The notes: generated by a model from the sequence alone, not told the origin. Shown: positions 42,221 to 51,573, counted from the stretch's first letter. The stretch: 64,000 nucleotides of DNA from JBFLYC01 sp040756735 (GCA_040756735.1 JBFLYC010000011.1:1-64000); one strand, 5' to 3'. Numbers and translations are program-made.

Positions 42221-43336
42221 ATGAAGACAATGAAAATAATAATAACAGGCGGTGGCACAGGGGGACATGTTTATCCTGCTCTGGCTATTGCAAAAGGAAT
42301 ACGAGATTTAATCCCTAATTCTGAATTGATGTATGTAGGGACTAAGAGCGGATTGGAGGCAAAAGTAGTACCTAAAGAAGGAATCAACTTTAAGACAATT
42401 ACTGTGGAAGGATTGCCTCGTGTTGTCAGCATTCAATCGCTTCGCAGCGGTTTCAAATTAATGGCTGGCCTGGGGGAATCCTTTAAAATTATATCTGCTT
42501 TTAAACCCGAACTTATTATAGCTACAGGCGGCTATGTTTCAGGGCCTATAGCCTGGGTAGGTACTCAAATGGGGGTGCCCTTAGTTCTACATGAGCAAAA
42601 CTCTGTGCCCGGCAAAACGAATAGGCTGCTTGCCAAGAGGGCCAAAAAGATTTGTTTGACATTTGAAGATAGTAAAGTTTATTTTAAAGATAGATCAAAA
42701 GTAAAGGTCACAGGACTTCCTATTAGAGATGAAATCCTGTTAGCAGCACGAGAAGCTTCTATTAAAAACTTAGGACTTGATCCCCTCAAGAAGACTTTGC
42801 TGATAACAGGTGGCAGCCGGGGAGCACATAGTATCAATATGGCTGTGGTGGATGCTTTACCTGATTTAGTTCTAAGACAAGATTTGCAGGTTATCCTAGT
42901 TACTGGTGAAAGAAGATATAAGGAAACACTTCATGAGCTTGAAAATAAAGGAATAAAGAAGGCATCTATGGGTAATATTACCATTAAACCCTATTTATAT
43001 CATATGGAACATGGGCTAGGGTGTGCTGATATGGTTGTTGGCAGGTCAGGAGCTGCATTTCTTGCAGAAGTAACAGCAAAAGGCATTCCGTCAATTCTTA
43101 TTCCTTATCCATATGCTGCAGATAATCATCAAGAGTATAACGCAAAGTCACTTGTAAAAGCAGGAGCATCTATGGTAATCAGTGATCATGAGCTTAATGG
43201 TCAATTATTACTAGATAGGTTGTTCAGTATTTTAGATAATAAACAAAAGTATGAGGCAATGAAAAAGGCTGCATTAAGTATGGGAAAACCTGATGCTCTC
43301 TCCCGGATACTAAGAGAGATTCAAGCAATTATTTAA
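42221..43336 (+). CDS. murG: MurG, UDP-GlcNAc transferase forming lipid II
   Basis: MurG adds GlcNAc to lipid I at the inner face of the membrane. The 371-residue protein has the GGGTGGHVYPALAIA glycine-rich loop near the N-terminus, TGGYVSGPIAW, HEQNSVPGKTNRLLA, TGGSRGAHSIN (about 197-207) and the C-terminal donor site GRSGAAFLAEVTAKGIPSILIPYP with DNHQEYNA. ATG 42221 or 42230 could be the start. It follows ftsW directly. A 200-bp gene-free gap then precedes murC. Confidence 0.96.
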   Translation: MKTMKIIITGGGTGGHVYPALAIAKGIRDLIPNSELMYVGTKSGLEAKVVPKEGINFKTITVEGLPRVVSIQSLRSGFKLMAGLGESFKIISAFKPELIIATGGYVSGPIAWVGTQMGVPLVLHEQNSVPGKTNRLLAKRAKKICLTFEDSKVYFKDRSKVKVTGLPIRDEILLAAREASIKNLGLDPLKKTLLITGGSRGAHSINMAVVDALPDLVLRQDLQVILVTGERRYKETLHELENKGIKKASMGNITIKPYLYHMEHGLGCADMVVGRSGAAFLAEVTAKGIPSILIPYPYAADNHQEYNAKSLVKAGASMVISDHELNGQLLLDRLFSILDNKQKYEAMKKAALSMGKPDALSRILREIQAII

Positions 43337-43548
43337 AACATGAAGAGGAAACATGATAGCTACTGAAGAGCTAGATTGTGAAAACCAGTGCTTCTTAATT
43401 TTATGACCTGGGTTAGCTTGAAAGTTAAGATTATATTTTTGAAGTTAGATGAGACAAGCTTTCGTGTAACAAAATATAATACATGTGCATAGTATGGGGT
43501 GTAAGTTATATTGCTTATTGCTTCTTGTGTTAAAAGGGAGTGGTAGTT

Positions 43549-44919
43549 ATGAATGACATAAAATGTGTTCATTTTGTAGGTATAGGTGGAGCCGGGATGA
43601 GCGCTCTTGCACAAATTCTTCTTGAAAAAGGGTTTAAGGTTACTGGATCTGATATTTCTTTCTCTAAATATACTGAAAGGTTGAGCAGTTTAGGCGCTTG
43701 TATAAGTATAGGACATAGTCCGGCAAATTTACCGCCTAATTGCGAATTAGTCGTAGTATCTTCAGCTATACCTGAAAGCAATCCAGAAATAATAGAAGCT
43801 GCTAGTCACAATATAAAGATTATAAAAAGAGCAGAACTCTTAGCAGAACTGATGTTAATGCAAAAAGGTATTGCTGTGGCAGGGGCACATGGTAAAACTA
43901 CAACCAGTTCCATGATTTCTTATATTTTGGAGAGGGCAGAGTTTGATCCTACTATAGTGGTAGGAGGAGAACTATGTAATCTTTCATCTAATGCCAAGTT
44001 AGGTAGGGGAGAGTATTTAGTAGCTGAAGCCGATGAAAGTGATGGGACTTTTTTATTGCTCAAACCACATACGGTAGTGGTTACTAATATTGAAGATGAT
44101 CATCTAGACTATTATGGCAACAAAGAGAAAATAATAGAAGCCTTTCAGCAATTTTTGAATAACGTACAGGTAGGTGGTAAAGGTTTTTTGTGCGGTGATG
44201 ATGAATCTGTCTTGTCTCTCAAAAGACCAAATGGTAGAGATTGGATTACCTATGGTTTGCAAGACACAAACAATATTATTGCAAAGAACATAAATCTTGG
44301 TACGAAAGGTTGTGGTTTTGACATTTATTACCATAAAAAAGCCCTAGGTAGGTTGGAACTTTCCCTTACAGGCCAACATAATATAGTCAATGCCTTAGGA
44401 GCTATGGCAGTTGCCCTGGATGCAGGGGTGCCTTTTCAAGAAGCATGTCAATACTTAAAAGAATTTCGGGGAGTTGAAAGACGTTTTCAATTGCTTGGCA
44501 ACTATGCCAATATTAAGGTTATAGATGATTATGCCCATCACCCTACAGAAATCAAGGCTACTTTACAGGCTGCCAGGCAAACCCATCCAGGCAGGTTGGT
44601 GGCCATTTTTCAACCACACCGTTATACTAGAACGAAACAATTGTATAGGGAGTTTGGTGAGTCATTCTCAAATGCTGATTTATTAATTATTACGGATGTG
44701 TACTCGGCTGGTGAAAAACCTATTCCTGGGGTGACCGGTGAGCTGATTTTTCAGGAGGCTAAAGAAAAATATCCAGATAAACAGATCACCTATTTAGATA
44801 CTGATAAACTAACTGATTACTTGTTAGAAAATGCAAAACCAGGTGATATGATATTAACCTTGGGTGCAGGTAATATATGGAAGATAGGGGTAGAATTTTT
44901 GAAGAAATTGGGGGCTTAA
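43549..44919 (+). CDS. murC: MurC, UDP-MurNAc L-alanine ligase
   Basis: MurC adds L-alanine to UDP-MurNAc. The 456-residue enzyme has the N-terminal Rossmann motif VGIGGAGMSALAQIL, VVSSAIPESNPEI, the ATP site GAHGKTTTSSMI (about 109-120), EADESDGTFL, NIEDDHLDYYG and the C-terminal DDYAHHPTEI. ATG 43549 follows AAAGGGAG correctly; an in-frame GTG nine bases earlier is too close. The 200-bp gap upstream contains TATAAT (43475) with a weak -35, so murC may have an extra promoter. Confidence 0.95.
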   Translation: MNDIKCVHFVGIGGAGMSALAQILLEKGFKVTGSDISFSKYTERLSSLGACISIGHSPANLPPNCELVVVSSAIPESNPEIIEAASHNIKIIKRAELLAELMLMQKGIAVAGAHGKTTTSSMISYILERAEFDPTIVVGGELCNLSSNAKLGRGEYLVAEADESDGTFLLLKPHTVVVTNIEDDHLDYYGNKEKIIEAFQQFLNNVQVGGKGFLCGDDESVLSLKRPNGRDWITYGLQDTNNIIAKNINLGTKGCGFDIYYHKKALGRLELSLTGQHNIVNALGAMAVALDAGVPFQEACQYLKEFRGVERRFQLLGNYANIKVIDDYAHHPTEIKATLQAARQTHPGRLVAIFQPHRYTRTKQLYREFGESFSNADLLIITDVYSAGEKPIPGVTGELIFQEAKEKYPDKQITYLDTDKLTDYLLENAKPGDMILTLGAGNIWKIGVEFLKKLGA

Positions 44920-44922
44920 TTC

Positions 44923-45834
44923 ATGGGGAAAGGCGTTATGGCAGAAAAAGAATTACGAAAGATCTTCCCAGGGGAGAATGACCTATTAATAAATGAACCC
45001 TTAAGAAAATGGACTACTTGGAAAGTTGGCGGACCAGCAGAATACTTGGTTTTTCCCAATAACGTTTCCCAAGTAATCGAATTAGTCAAAGTATCTCAAA
45101 AAAATTGCATTCCACTAACAGTACTAGGTAATGGTTCTAATGTATTGGTAAAAGACAATGGAATTGACGGTATCGTGGTTAATACCAGTAAGCTTAACAA
45201 GGTAGAGGTGAAAGATACAAAAATTGAGGCTGAAGCTGGTATTTCCTTGCCTATGTTAGCAAAATATGCTTTGCAAAACAGTCTTAGCGGGTTAGAGTTT
45301 GCCGTGGGTATACCTGCTTCTTTGGGTGGAGCGATATTAATGAATGCAGGGGCTTGGGGCAAATCCATTGGAGAACTCATTGAGGAAGTAACCATTGTTG
45401 ACAAAGGTAATATACGAAAACTAACCAAGCATGATATTGAGTTTAAATATAGAGACAGCAGTTTAAGGTATCACGGAGGGATAATTGTTGCTGGGACCCT
45501 GAAATTGGTAAATGGTGACACAGCTAAAATTAGAAATCTTATGGATTTACATAAGAAAAACCGATTAGAAAAACAGCCCCTTAGAATGCCAAATGCAGGC
45601 AGTGTTTTTAAAAACCCGAAAGGTTATGCTGCTGGATTTTTAATAGAATCGGTAGGTTTAAAAGGACTAAAAATCGGTGAAGCTAAAATTTCAGACAAAC
45701 ATGCCAATTTTATTGTAAATTGCGGAAATGCCAAGGCAGAGGATATATTAAATCTTATGGAGGAAGCAGTACGAAGTGTTGAATCTCACTATGGAATTCA
45801 CCTTGAACCGGAGGTAAATATTCTAGGGAAGTAG
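44923..45834 (+). CDS. murB: MurB, UDP-N-acetylenolpyruvoylglucosamine reductase
   Basis: MurB reduces the enolpyruvyl product of MurA using NADPH and FAD. The 303-residue protein is of the type II MurB form: LRKWTTWKVGGPAEYLV (FAD site), LGNGSNVLV, GLEFAVGIPASLGGAILMNAGAWG, FKYRDSSLRY, and the C-terminal MPNAGSVFKNP with the catalytic serine and KISDKHANFIVN. ATG 44923 lies four bases after murC; ATG 44938 is a possible alternative. MurA, the preceding enzyme of the pathway, is encoded next. Confidence 0.95.
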   Translation: MGKGVMAEKELRKIFPGENDLLINEPLRKWTTWKVGGPAEYLVFPNNVSQVIELVKVSQKNCIPLTVLGNGSNVLVKDNGIDGIVVNTSKLNKVEVKDTKIEAEAGISLPMLAKYALQNSLSGLEFAVGIPASLGGAILMNAGAWGKSIGELIEEVTIVDKGNIRKLTKHDIEFKYRDSSLRYHGGIIVAGTLKLVNGDTAKIRNLMDLHKKNRLEKQPLRMPNAGSVFKNPKGYAAGFLIESVGLKGLKIGEAKISDKHANFIVNCGNAKAEDILNLMEEAVRSVESHYGIHLEPEVNILGK

Positions 45835-45858
45835 CGCTACAGGGGGTGAATTGGTGTT

Positions 45859-47127
45859 TTGTATAAAGATAAATTTGTTGTCATGGGAGGTAGGAGATTA
45901 AAGGGTACCGTACGAGTTAGTGGTGCAAAAAATGCAGTTCTGCCAATAATGGCCGCCTGTATCCTGGGGCAAAAAGAGATTATTATTCACGACGTACCTG
46001 ATATTTCAGATGTCAGAGAAATGGAAAAGATGCTGCAGACTCTTGGAGCAAAATTAACTCGAGAAGGAAATGTTCTGATTATTGACCCTTCAAATATTCA
46101 ACCCCAGGAAATTTCAGAAAACCTTGTGAGAAAAATACGAGCCTCAAGTCTAGTCATGGGACCAATGCTTGGAAAATTTGGGTGGATAAAGGTTGCTTAC
46201 CCTGGAGGCTGCAACATTGGATCTAGACCAGTGGACTTCCATTTAAAAGGTTTCCAGCAGCTTCATGCTGTAGTAGAGGAAAAACATGGATTTATCGAAG
46301 CAGGTGGGGCTAACTTACAGGGAGAAACCATATATTTGGATTTTCCGAGTGTAGGAGCTACCGAGAATCTAATGATGGCTGCCTGCCTTATTCCTGGGAT
46401 TACACGTATAAGAAATGCAGCTAGGGAACCTGAAATAGTTGACCTGCAAAACTTTTTAAATGGTATGGGCGCTAATATTAAAGGAGCGGGAACGGATACA
46501 ATAAAAGTAACCGGTGTAAAAAACTTGGGTTCTGTTGAGCACAAATTAATTCCTGACCGTATTGAAGCAGGTACCCATATGATTGCAGTAGCCTTAACCT
46601 GCGGGGATGTGTTAATAGAGAATGTGATTGCTGAACATTTGGTTCCACTTATCAGTAAATTAAAGGAAATCGGATGTGAGATTATTGAGTTAGATAATAG
46701 AATTAGGGTTATTGGAAAACCAGTCAAAGGTACGGACATCCGGACTCTTCCCTATCCAGGGTTTCCCACAGATTTGCAGCCACAAATGATGGTGCTTCTG
46801 TGTGTAGCTGATGGAACATCAATTGTAGTTGAAAATATTTTTGAAAATAGATTTAAACATGCAAGCGAATTGAGAAGACTAGGTGCAGACATCAAAATTG
46901 AGGGGCGTATTGCTGTTGTTAAAGGTGTAAAACGACTAACAGGTGCATTTGTGGAAGCAACAGACTTAAGAGCTGCAAGTTCTCTCGTATTGGCGGGTTT
47001 GGTATCAGAAGAAGCAACTGTGGTGGAAAATATTCACCACCTTGATAGAGGGTATGAAGGTTTTGAGAAAAAATATAATGAATTAGGGGCTCGAATAATT
47101 AGAATCAGCAACTCTCTTAGCAGCTAA
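45859..47127 (+). CDS. murA: MurA, UDP-GlcNAc enolpyruvyl transferase
   Basis: MurA transfers enolpyruvate from PEP to UDP-GlcNAc, the first committed wall step and the target of fosfomycin. The 422-residue protein contains VSGAKNAVLPIMAA near the start, the catalytic Cys118 in GGCNIGSRPVD (Cys115 in E. coli, so fosfomycin-sensitive type), and the C-terminal DLRAASSLVLAGL. A TTG start at 45859 follows AGGGGGTG. The stop lies within the hairpin of a terminator. Confidence 0.95.
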   Translation: MYKDKFVVMGGRRLKGTVRVSGAKNAVLPIMAACILGQKEIIIHDVPDISDVREMEKMLQTLGAKLTREGNVLIIDPSNIQPQEISENLVRKIRASSLVMGPMLGKFGWIKVAYPGGCNIGSRPVDFHLKGFQQLHAVVEEKHGFIEAGGANLQGETIYLDFPSVGATENLMMAACLIPGITRIRNAAREPEIVDLQNFLNGMGANIKGAGTDTIKVTGVKNLGSVEHKLIPDRIEAGTHMIAVALTCGDVLIENVIAEHLVPLISKLKEIGCEIIELDNRIRVIGKPVKGTDIRTLPYPGFPTDLQPQMMVLLCVADGTSIVVENIFENRFKHASELRRLGADIKIEGRIAVVKGVKRLTGAFVEATDLRAASSLVLAGLVSEEATVVENIHHLDRGYEGFEKKYNELGARIIRISNSLSS

Positions 47128-47141
47128 AGGCTGCTTTTTTT
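47119..47141 (+). terminator. Terminator overlapping the murA stop
   Basis: AGCAGC (47119-47124) pairs with GCTGCT (47130-47135) around a five-base loop, followed by T6 and TGG. It ends the murA transcript before ftsQ. Confidence 0.75.
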
Positions 47142-47190
47142 GGCGCCATATTGGACTAGCTCTCTTTGTTTGTTATAATGTTAATAAAAA

Positions 47191-47366
47191 TAGTGTCCAA
47201 ATTGCTACTACTACAGCGAAAGGTTACTCATTTCGTTACATCACTACGCCATGGGGACAGTTCCATCATCTTCTCTTTGGACCTTCGCTTCGCTATGGTG
47301 ACGCTCGAACCGTCCCTATGGCTCGGCTAATTGCTAAATTTCGCTGTAGTACTACTTTGGGCACTA
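47191..47366. mobile_element. MITE-like palindromic element between murA and ftsQ
   Basis: The element begins TAGTGTCCAAA and ends TTTGGGCACTA; left arm 47191-47221 and right arm 47339-47366 are inverse repeats with the shared core TACTACAGCGAAA (exact). Inside, CCATGGGGACAGTTC (47250-47264) and GAACCGTCCCTATGG (47307-47321) form a second inverse pair. No coding frame of note is inside. TA at both ends would suit a TA-duplicating insertion, but this cannot be told because TA is palindromic. Confidence 0.65.
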
Positions 47367-47387
47367 GCTATAACACGGAGCTAGATT

Positions 47388-48134
47388 ATGGCCTATATTG
47401 TAAGGCATACTTCAAAATCTCGAATTGTACAAACTACTTTAATTGTTATCTTATTATGTATTTCTTTATTTTTGTTTATCCAATCCAATTTTTTTAACTG
47501 CCAAAGGGTAATAATAACTGGCAACCATTGGCTACATGAAGATTATCTTATTAAAGTAGCAGATGTATCTATGGGAAGTAACCTCTTTTATATAGACGTC
47601 TCAGTAGTTAAACAGAAGCTTGAACTGATTCCAATGGTAGAAAGTGTTATTATTCAAAAAAGACTTCCACATACTTTATATATTACGATTGTAGAGAGGA
47701 CTCCTGCATTATTGTTAGTTGCTTCCGGTAAATTTATTTTAGTTGATAAACAAGGAGTTTTTATACGCGATGTGGAATCTATAAGGGATTTTATGGATTT
47801 ACCCATTGTAACTGGTCTAGACATTAAACAAGATATAGCTCCTGGGGAGCTTTTACAGGATGCCAAAATGATTCTGGCATTAACTCTCCAAAAAAAAATT
47901 TGGGAAGAATATGGGGAATATTTTAATGAAATTGATCTGTCTTTGGGTATTAATAATGTTGTAATGTATACCAGAGAAGGAATTACAGTAAAGATTGGCA
48001 GTATTGATAATATTGATGAAAAAATGTCCTTGTTTAAAAAAATATATTTGGATAAGCTGCAAGAAGGTAATCTTGCTCTGCTTGATTATCTAGACATCAG
48101 CTTTTCCGGATTGCCTGTGATTAAATATAAATAA
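47388..48134 (+). CDS. ftsQ: FtsQ/DivIB, divisome POTRA protein
   Basis: The 248-residue bitopic protein has a short cytoplasmic tail, one membrane helix (about 15-32), a POTRA domain (RVIITGNHWLHEDYLIKVADVSMGSNLFYIDV), and a FtsQ/DivIB beta domain (IVERTPALLLVASGKFILVDKQGVF). It scaffolds FtsL, DivIC and the septal wall synthases. It lies just after the MITE-like element and therefore may have its own promoter. The ribosome site before the ATG is poor. Confidence 0.9.
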   Translation: MAYIVRHTSKSRIVQTTLIVILLCISLFLFIQSNFFNCQRVIITGNHWLHEDYLIKVADVSMGSNLFYIDVSVVKQKLELIPMVESVIIQKRLPHTLYITIVERTPALLLVASGKFILVDKQGVFIRDVESIRDFMDLPIVTGLDIKQDIAPGELLQDAKMILALTLQKKIWEEYGEYFNEIDLSLGINNVVMYTREGITVKIGSIDNIDEKMSLFKKIYLDKLQEGNLALLDYLDISFSGLPVIKYK

Positions 48135-48154
48135 CTTTTTCGAAAGGTGTTCTT

Positions 48155-48484
48155 ATGTGGCTACCTCTTATAGGATTATTGATAGGTATTTTAGTTGGTT
48201 TGCAACTACCCTTTACGGTACCTTTAGGTTTTGCAAAGTATATGTCCGTTGCTCTTTTAGCAGCTTTTGATTCCGTGATTGGAGGAATTAAGGCCCATTT
48301 AGAGGGTAAATATGATAATACTATTTTTGTAACAGGTTTTATAGCTAATACTTTTTTTGCAGGAGTATTAGCATATATTGGAGAACAAATTGGTGTTGAA
48401 TTGTATTATGCTGCCATATTTGCTTTTGGAGTTCGCTTATTTGAAAATTTGGCTATCATACGTAGATACGTTTTGAAAAAGTAG
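48155..48484 (+). CDS. sbp: Small basic family protein (Sbp, DUF1290)
   Basis: The 109-residue membrane protein with three helices matches the small basic protein family: LIGLLIGILVGLQLPFTVP, YMSVALLAAFDSVIGGIKAHLEGKYD and a final LFENLAIIRRYVLKK. Its function is unknown. It is conserved between divIB and ftsA in many Firmicutes. AAAGGTG precedes the ATG, and it is 20 bases after ftsQ. Confidence 0.9.
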   Translation: MWLPLIGLLIGILVGLQLPFTVPLGFAKYMSVALLAAFDSVIGGIKAHLEGKYDNTIFVTGFIANTFFAGVLAYIGEQIGVELYYAAIFAFGVRLFENLAIIRRYVLKK

Positions 48485-48567
48485 CATATTTCTCATTTGG
48501 CACTAAAGGTTTTTGTATTTTGATGTGGAAACTTTAATGGTATAGATTTTTGTGGAGGTGCAGCATA

Positions 48568-49800
48568 GTGCCACAGAATAGGGTCGTGGCCGGGTTGGAT
48601 ATTGGGAGTACTAAAGTAGCTGCTATTATCGGTGAATTGACAGAATTAGGAGATGTACGAATTACTGGTATTGGAGAGTACCCATCAAACGGGTTGCGTA
48701 AAGGTATAGTTGTAGATATTGATGGTACTGCTCGTTCAATTATGCAAGCTGTTGAAATTGCAGAAAGGATGAGCGGTCAGAAAATTGTGTCTGTTTTTAC
48801 AGGAGTGACTGGTTCTCACATCTACTCTATAAACAATAAGGGTGTAGTGGCTGTTGGCAGTAAAGATGGTGAAATCTCCTTAGGAGATGTAGAAAGGGTA
48901 ATTGCTGCGTCAAAGGTTATTACTTTGCCTTCAGATAAACAGATTATTCATGTTATTCCAAGGCAGTATGTGGTGGATGGCTATGATGGAATATTAGATC
49001 CTGTTGGCATGGTTGGTTCTCGTTTAGAAGCAGAAGTAAGTATTATAGTGGGATCAAATGCTTCGCTGCAAAATATAGCTAAGGCTGTTTCACGAGCAAA
49101 TTTAAATGTGGAAGGTTTTATTCTGAATGCTCTTGCTTCAGCAGAAGCTACTTTGCAGATCGCTGAAAGGGATTTGGCTTCAGTTGTTGTTGATTTAGGT
49201 GGTGGAACTACAGAGGTTTCCATTTTTGATGAAAATGGAATGTGGTATACTTCTATTCTACCAGTTGGCGGCAGTCACGTTACCAGCGATTTGGCTGTTG
49301 GACTAAGAATTCCTTTAGACCAAGCTGAAAGAATTAAGAAGGAACATGGATGTGTTTTAAAGGAACTGGTTGCTGGGGATGAATACATTTCTGTATCAAA
49401 TATTGGAGGAAGTGGGGAAAGGAAAATTTCTAAAAAGAACATAGCTAGTATTATAGAACCAAGGATGCAGGAAATATTCTTTCTAATAAAGCAGGAGATT
49501 AAGTCATCAGGGTTTAAGGGTGTGATACCTGCTGGTGTAGTGTTTACAGGTGGTGCATGTTGTTTGGACGGTTTTAGTGAATTAGCTGCAGAGGAACTGG
49601 ATATGCCAGTTAGGATAGGTTATCCATGCAATATAAGCGGGATGGTTGATATGGCAAGCCACCCAGGATATTCTACTGGAATAGGTTTAGTACAGTATGC
49701 TTCACGTAGAATGTCACCCAGAGGTTATGCTGTTAGCTCTGAATCCGCTCTACATAAAGTTTTTCGTAAGGTATCATCGTGGTTTAAGGATATATTTTAA
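48568..49800 (+). CDS. ftsA: FtsA, actin-like membrane anchor of FtsZ
   Basis: FtsA links FtsZ filaments to the membrane and recruits later division proteins. The 410-residue protein has the actin-fold phosphate motifs AGLDIGSTKVAAII (N-terminus) and VVDLGGGTTEVSIF (about 211-224), VFTGGACCLDGF near 325, and a C-terminal amphipathic helix (ALHKVFRKVSSWFKDIF) that inserts into the membrane. GTG at 48568 follows GGAGGTG by eight bases and is preferred over an upstream in-frame TTG. FtsZ follows after 30 bases. Confidence 0.95.
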   Translation: MPQNRVVAGLDIGSTKVAAIIGELTELGDVRITGIGEYPSNGLRKGIVVDIDGTARSIMQAVEIAERMSGQKIVSVFTGVTGSHIYSINNKGVVAVGSKDGEISLGDVERVIAASKVITLPSDKQIIHVIPRQYVVDGYDGILDPVGMVGSRLEAEVSIIVGSNASLQNIAKAVSRANLNVEGFILNALASAEATLQIAERDLASVVVDLGGGTTEVSIFDENGMWYTSILPVGGSHVTSDLAVGLRIPLDQAERIKKEHGCVLKELVAGDEYISVSNIGGSGERKISKKNIASIIEPRMQEIFFLIKQEIKSSGFKGVIPAGVVFTGGACCLDGFSELAAEELDMPVRIGYPCNISGMVDMASHPGYSTGIGLVQYASRRMSPRGYAVSSESALHKVFRKVSSWFKDIF

Positions 49801-49830
49801 TTATACATTGAAAATCAAGGAGGAACTTGC

Positions 49831-50880
49831 ATGTTGGAATTAGATGAAAAAGAATATAATTCTTTTGCGAAGATTAAAGTCATTGGTGTAGGCGGTGGAG
49901 GTAATAATGCTGTTAACCGTATGATATCAGCAAATCTGCAGGGAGTAGACTTTATCTGTATTAATACTGATGCCCAAGTCCTTAAATTTTGTAAATCAGA
50001 AATAAAAATCCAGATTGGTTCAAAATTGACAAAGGGTTTAGGAGCAGGGGCTAATCCTGAAATAGGTAAAAAAGCAGCAGAAGAAAGTCGTGATGAAATA
50101 GGCAAATATTTACAGGGAGCCGATATGGTTTTTGTGACTGCCGGGATGGGTGGAGGAACTGGTACAGGCGCTGCTCCATTAGTTGCTGAATTGGCAAAGC
50201 AGATGGGAGCGTTGACTGTCGGCGTTGTAACAAGACCATTTACCTTTGAGGGCCGTAAAAGGGCAAGTCATGCTGAGCTAGGGATAGAGGAATTAAAGTC
50301 TAAAGTTGATACCTTAATAGTTATCCCAAATGATCGCTTATTGCAGGTAGCCGACAAGAATACCTCTATTTCAGATGCATTTAAAATAGCAGATGATATT
50401 TTGAGGCAAGGTGTTCAGGGGATATCTGATCTAATAGCTGTTCCGGGTTTAATCAATTTAGACTTTGCCGATGTAAAAACTATTATGATGGATACTGGTT
50501 CAGCATTAATGGGAATAGGAAGGTCAAATGGAGAAAAGCGTGCTGCTGATGCAGCTAAAATGGCCATTTCAAGTCCACTCCTGGAAACGTCTATTCAGGG
50601 TGCAAAGGGAGTTTTATTAAATATTACCGGAGGAAACAACCTTGGGTTATTTGAGGTTAATGAGGTTGCTGAGATTATCTCATCTGCTGCTGATCCTGAT
50701 GCAAATATAATCTTTGGAGCAGTGATAGATGATAGGCTTGAGGATGAGCTAAGGGTGACTGTGATTGCTACAGGTTTTGACGAAAGGCGTAAGGTTAAGG
50801 AAAATTTTGAAAAACAAATGGATATTAAACCTTTTGCTGATGATGATCTGGATATACCTGCCTTTTTAAGACGAAAATAA
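49831..50880 (+). CDS. ftsZ: FtsZ, tubulin-like division GTPase
   Basis: FtsZ forms the cytokinetic Z-ring. The 349-residue protein has VIGVGGGGNNAVNRMI near the start, the GTP signature GGGTGTGAAP (about 107-116), the T7 loop NLDFADVKTIM, and the C-terminal peptide DIPAFLRRK, which binds FtsA, SepF and others. AAGGAGG lies ten bases before the ATG. A strong hairpin with a T tract is about 50 bases after the stop. Confidence 0.97.
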   Translation: MLELDEKEYNSFAKIKVIGVGGGGNNAVNRMISANLQGVDFICINTDAQVLKFCKSEIKIQIGSKLTKGLGAGANPEIGKKAAEESRDEIGKYLQGADMVFVTAGMGGGTGTGAAPLVAELAKQMGALTVGVVTRPFTFEGRKRASHAELGIEELKSKVDTLIVIPNDRLLQVADKNTSISDAFKIADDILRQGVQGISDLIAVPGLINLDFADVKTIMMDTGSALMGIGRSNGEKRAADAAKMAISSPLLETSIQGAKGVLLNITGGNNLGLFEVNEVAEIISSAADPDANIIFGAVIDDRLEDELRVTVIATGFDERRKVKENFEKQMDIKPFADDDLDIPAFLRRK

Positions 50881-50927
50881 TCTCAAACTAAGAATTAAGA
50901 GGAGGGTTAGAAAATGAGGGGAAAGAT

Positions 50928-50949
50928 AAAAGAGGACACTCCTCTTTTT
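50928..50949 (+). terminator. Terminator of the ftsZ transcript
   Basis: AAAAGAGGA (50928-50936) pairs with TCCTCTTTT (50940-50948) around a CAC loop, with T residues at the end of the stem. Confidence 0.75.
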
Positions 50950-51053
50950 GCAGGTTGGTTCGAGGGCAGGAGAAATGCCTCCAGGTTGCTATGGAGAGTT
51001 GTGCTAATTAAATGAATGGGTACACACGGAGTGTGCCTAACTTAGGGGGTCAA

Positions 51054-51338
51054 ATGTATAAGCAGTCTTGGCATACACCGTTGACTTATCTATGTATATT
51101 AATCATTTGGAAAATAGTATCTCTATTTGTTGAACCTTTATTGCTTCCATCACCTGAGGCTGTGATAATTACACTCTTTGGAATGGTAGTATCGCCTGAT
51201 TTTTGGAGTATTATAGCGCCCACGGCAAAAAGAGCTTTGGCAGGTTTGTCTGCTGCTCTTATTGGGGGTGTTTTTTTGGGTTTAATACTCGCTATGATAT
51301 CACCAAAGGATATGAACAAAATAGCCACTATCATATAG
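51054..51338 (+). pseudogene. Truncated ABC permease gene (nitrate/sulfonate/thiamine type)
   Basis: About 95 residues of a SsuC/TauC/ThiX-type permease remain: LIIWKIVSLF, the family's LLPSPEAVIITLFGM, and the helix pair starting APTAKRALAGLSAALIGGVFLGLI. A full permease is about 250 residues; the sequence then stops inside the permease and joins an ATPase fragment in another frame. The EAA loop and the rest of the membrane domain are missing. AGGGGG precedes ATG 51054. It cannot make a working transporter. The region 50881-51677 has no other intact gene. Confidence 0.75.
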
Positions 51339-51573
51339 TATTAAAAGACGTGTCTTTAAACTTAAAGCCAGGAGACAGGTTATGTTTAATTGGCCCTTCT
51401 GGCATAGGATGAAAAAGGTTCTTTTTAAAGAAACGGATCCTCTTGATGTAATAGTATTTGTTACGCATCAGCAGGAAGATATTATACCTCATGTAAATAG
51501 AGTATGTTCTTTGTCAGAGCAACCTGCTAGACTCATTGAAATAAACCCTGCAGTTTCATCCCTTTCGCAATAA
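51329..51573 (+). pseudogene. Remnants of an ABC ATPase gene
   Basis: Two pieces of an importer ATPase remain in different frames. The first (51329-51412) reads VLKDVSLNLKPGDRLCLIGPSGIG and stops (TGA) in the Walker A motif just before the lysine. The second (from about 51430) reads DPLDVIVFVTHQQEDIIPHVNRVCSLSEQPARLIEINP, which is the H-loop (VTH) and C-terminal region of such ATPases. Walker B, the Q-loop and the ABC signature are missing, so a central deletion plus a frameshift took place. It belongs with the permease remnant upstream. Confidence 0.75.

Noticed and set aside
43360..43614. Minus-strand 84-codon frame in the murG-murC gap
   Set aside because: It runs into murC, has no ribosome site and no recognisable pattern. 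The gap shows only a weak possible promoter.
50914..51015. Possible 33-residue gene beginning MRGKIKEDTPLFAGW after ftsZ, with an AGGAGGG ribosome site
   Set aside because: Its codons coincide with the ftsZ terminator hairpin (50928-50949), it resembles nothing known to me, and the neighbouring sequence is decayed. A short real peptide cannot be fully excluded.
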